This document shows, piece after piece, positions 62,638 to 64,000 of a DNA stretch of 64,000 nucleotides. Location of the stretch: the NCBI RefSeq assembly GCF_002000025.1, contig NZ_MUZV01000003.1, forward strand, positions 124,001 to 188,000. Direction: 5' to 3'. Source of the DNA: Cognaticolwellia aestuarii (lineage in GTDB: Bacteria > Pseudomonadota > Gammaproteobacteria > Enterobacterales > Alteromonadaceae). The translations under genes were made by a program, and so were the position numbers. Positions within the stretch are counted from its first letter, which is position 1, and every line of letters starts with the position of its first letter. The notes under the pieces were generated by a model. That model did no database searches. It was not told the DNA's origin and saw only the letters and a program-made list of their open reading frames with translations.

Positions 62638-62649
62638 TTAACTATGTCT

Positions 62650-62670
62650 GTGCGGTTATATAAGCCGCAC
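62650..62670. terminator. Hairpin between convergent genes
   Basis: GTGCGG and CCGCAC pair around the self-complementary TTATATAA. There is no T-run on either side, so it is a hairpin terminator only by position. Confidence 0.45.
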
Positions 62671-63560
62671 TATTGACTATGTTGCCATAACCATCTGGTC
62701 AATTGTGGGAAATGGTCATCAACACTTTTAGCATGAGTTAAAATATCAATATGATCATAATCGACAAGATTTCCAGCTTGCTTCGATAACACGGATAATT
62801 TTGCCTCAGTATTACCACACTCATTAATAAACAACTTAACATCTTGTTGATGCCCTAATGCATGGTCATTAATACCAGTAAAGTGCCAAGTAGGTGGCCA
62901 AGAAATCTGTTGTGCTGCATTAAAATAATCAAAACTGTCGTGTAGATCACACCATGTGCTCGACTTGACCCAGACATTACTTTCTTTCAATGACTGTTTC
63001 GTTTCGCTATCTGAGCCAAAACGAAACTTTTTGGCATCAAAATAGCCTAATTTTTTTGCCAGTATAGGTGCAACGTAACGCCACATAAACCCGAGCTTAA
63101 AGTAGGCTTCGAAGGTTTTCGCGGTGACAACTCGCTTAGTACCAAAGCAAGTTTTACTGAGCACCTGCTCAAGCCATTGCGGGTAACGTGATAAAAAACT
63201 AGTTAATAGTACACCACCCCATGAGTGAGCAATAAGGTGAAGTTTTTGTTGATTTAATTGTTGAATTTTTTCCAAAAACAACGGAATGTCTCGAGTTATT
63301 GCTTCAAATTGTCCAAAGGTCGAATTACCATCAATTGCGGGTCTGCTTTTACCTCTGCCCCGTAGATCCGCCACATAGACATCAAACCCCTGTTCGGCAA
63401 GATAACAGGCTAAACCTTTGCCTTTTTCAGTGTAAAAAATAAGTCCATTTTCAATTAAACCATGCAACATAAAAATAGGCACACCGCCGGGCTTTGTCCA
63501 AATATGCCTTAAATGGAGTTCATGCCCACCATCAGCAATAAAAATTGATTCTTGTTGCAT
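62670..63560 (-). CDS. Alpha/beta-fold hydrolase
   Basis: A 296-residue hydrolase. Seen: [12 protein letters not shown] (oxyanion region), ADLRGRGKS near residue 70, nucleophile elbow [10 protein letters not shown] with Ser near residue 117, and the late [13 protein letters not shown] with the likely catalytic His. The pattern is that of lipase- or esterase-like members, perhaps monoacylglycerol- or PHA-related; the substrate cannot be decided. No signal peptide is present. It is monocistronic. Confidence 0.82.
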   Translation of the reverse strand: MQQESIFIADGGHELHLRHIWTKPGGVPIFMLHGLIENGLIFYTEKGKGLACYLAEQGFDVYVADLRGRGKSRPAIDGNSTFGQFEAITRDIPLFLEKIQQLNQQKLHLIAHSWGGVLLTSFLSRYPQWLEQVLSKTCFGTKRVVTAKTFEAYFKLGFMWRYVAPILAKKLGYFDAKKFRFGSDSETKQSLKESNVWVKSSTWCDLHDSFDYFNAAQQISWPPTWHFTGINDHALGHQQDVKLFINECGNTEAKLSVLSKQAGNLVDYDHIDILTHAKSVDDHFPQLTRWLWQHSQ

Positions 63561-63665
63561 TAATACTTATTCCAAACTATTGATTAGATTTATAAATTCA
63601 CATTATTTAAAGAGTGACCTAATACAGGTCGTACCAGAGTACTTATTTTTATTCAAAAGGACAAG

Positions 63666-63857
63666 GTGAAAAATACCGACCATTTAAATAACTATCAAAC
63701 CTATGATTTTATCACGATAAATCAAGCACTGAACTCAATGCACGGCGCAATGACGACAGTAAAGTTAGCGCTTATCTTTATTGAAGCGACGAAAACGCCT
63801 ACGATATTAGTTTATTTCTTATTTTTAGCGAGCTTAGTCCTAAAATTCCCCGCTTAA
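63666..63857 (+). CDS. Possible small membrane protein
   Basis: A 63-codon frame starting at GTG with AGGA four bases upstream. The C-terminal part (TPTILVYFLFLASLVLKF) is hydrophobic and could be a membrane helix; no family is recognised. A hairpin with a T-run follows, which mildly supports a transcript. It could equally be chance. Confidence 0.3.
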   Translation: MKNTDHLNNYQTYDFITINQALNSMHGAMTTVKLALIFIEATKTPTILVYFLFLASLVLKFPA

Positions 63858-63858
63858 C

Positions 63859-63889
63859 GGGGCGATCTTTCGCCCTTCTGTTTTTACCG
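63859..63889 (+). terminator. Possible terminator near the right edge
   Basis: GGGCGA and TCGCCC pair around TCTT and are followed by TTCTGTTTTT. It would end the small frame at 63666-63857 or any transcript arriving from the left. Confidence 0.5.
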
Positions 63890-64000
63890 TTATTCACCAC
63901 GATATCTCGTCATAATGTTGTTATTTAATTGCAGCCATTATCTCAACGACAGTGAACGTAGATTTATCAATCTGGGCTTAACAATTAGCCATGTGGTTGA

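Noticed and set aside
63915-64000. Open frame running off the right edge (begins MLLFNCSHYLNDSERR)
   Set aside because: No ribosome-binding site, only 28 codons visible, no recognised family; it could be a real gene start but cannot be supported here.

Overview
The window looks like chromosomal DNA of a marine, low-GC gammaproteobacterium of the order Alteromonadales, most likely family Colwelliaceae (Colwellia/Thalassotalea-like). This is inferred from the AT-rich, TTA/CAA-rich codon use, the gene set (yciK-fadD, tsaB-yoaA, a complete attenuated his operon, argP/argO, yegD, VolA/Pla-type lipase, MHYT and GGDEF/EAL/HD-GYP signalling) and the similarity of many products to gammaproteobacterial families. 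No tRNA, rRNA, CRISPR array, prophage or intact insertion sequence was seen.

Layout. 1-9.8 kb: the N-terminal part of a large lipase lipoprotein runs off the left edge. It is followed by yciK, convergent with fadD (with fatty-acid-type operators upstream), an alpha/beta hydrolase, a small membrane metalloprotease, tsaB, yoaA and two small disordered proteins. 10.0-17.8 kb: his promoter, His-rich leader peptide, attenuator and hisGDCBHAFI, with an apparent fossil duplicate of the hisF 5' end wedged between hisA and hisF. 18-24.7 kb: a GAF-GGDEF-EAL protein, ElaA, a MAPEG protein, and anaerobic ribonucleotide reductase nrdG-nrdD behind a regularly spaced set of FNR and NrdR-like sites. 24.7-32.2 kb: adk, htpG (sigma-32 type promoter) and recR keep the E. 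coli order, but four unrelated genes sit between htpG and recR and no dnaX-ybaB lies upstream of recR. 32.5-46 kb: two-gene and single-gene units: MFS, peptide deformylase, DUF3565 and PH-domain proteins, GST, U32 (RlhA-like) protein, a periplasmic binding-protein-like protein, a divergent Lgt, RNase H1 and a large Ig-like lipoprotein. 46.1-48.6 kb: an accessory pocket with a small lipoprotein, a DUF2971 protein and several short repeats. 48.6-64 kb: yegD, a Sel1-type protein followed by an NAD(P)-binding protein that seems to start at ATT, argP/argO, a diguanylate cyclase, an MHYT-PAS-PAS hybrid kinase with HPt in an operon with an HD-GYP response regulator, an unknown membrane protein and an alpha/beta hydrolase.

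Working together: the his operon makes histidine from PRPP and ATP under His-codon attenuation. NrdG activates NrdD for anaerobic deoxynucleotide supply, and the promoter layout fits FNR activation with NrdR repression. The MHYT kinase, HD-GYP regulator and two GGDEF proteins point to layered cyclic-di-GMP control. I did not find a clear new multi-gene system. The most unusual items are the hisF 5' duplication, two genes lacking a normal start codon (one with an ATT placed correctly behind a Shine-Dalgarno), the phased nrdGD control region, a Bacteroidota-like Lgt, and the repeat-flanked DUF2971 pocket.
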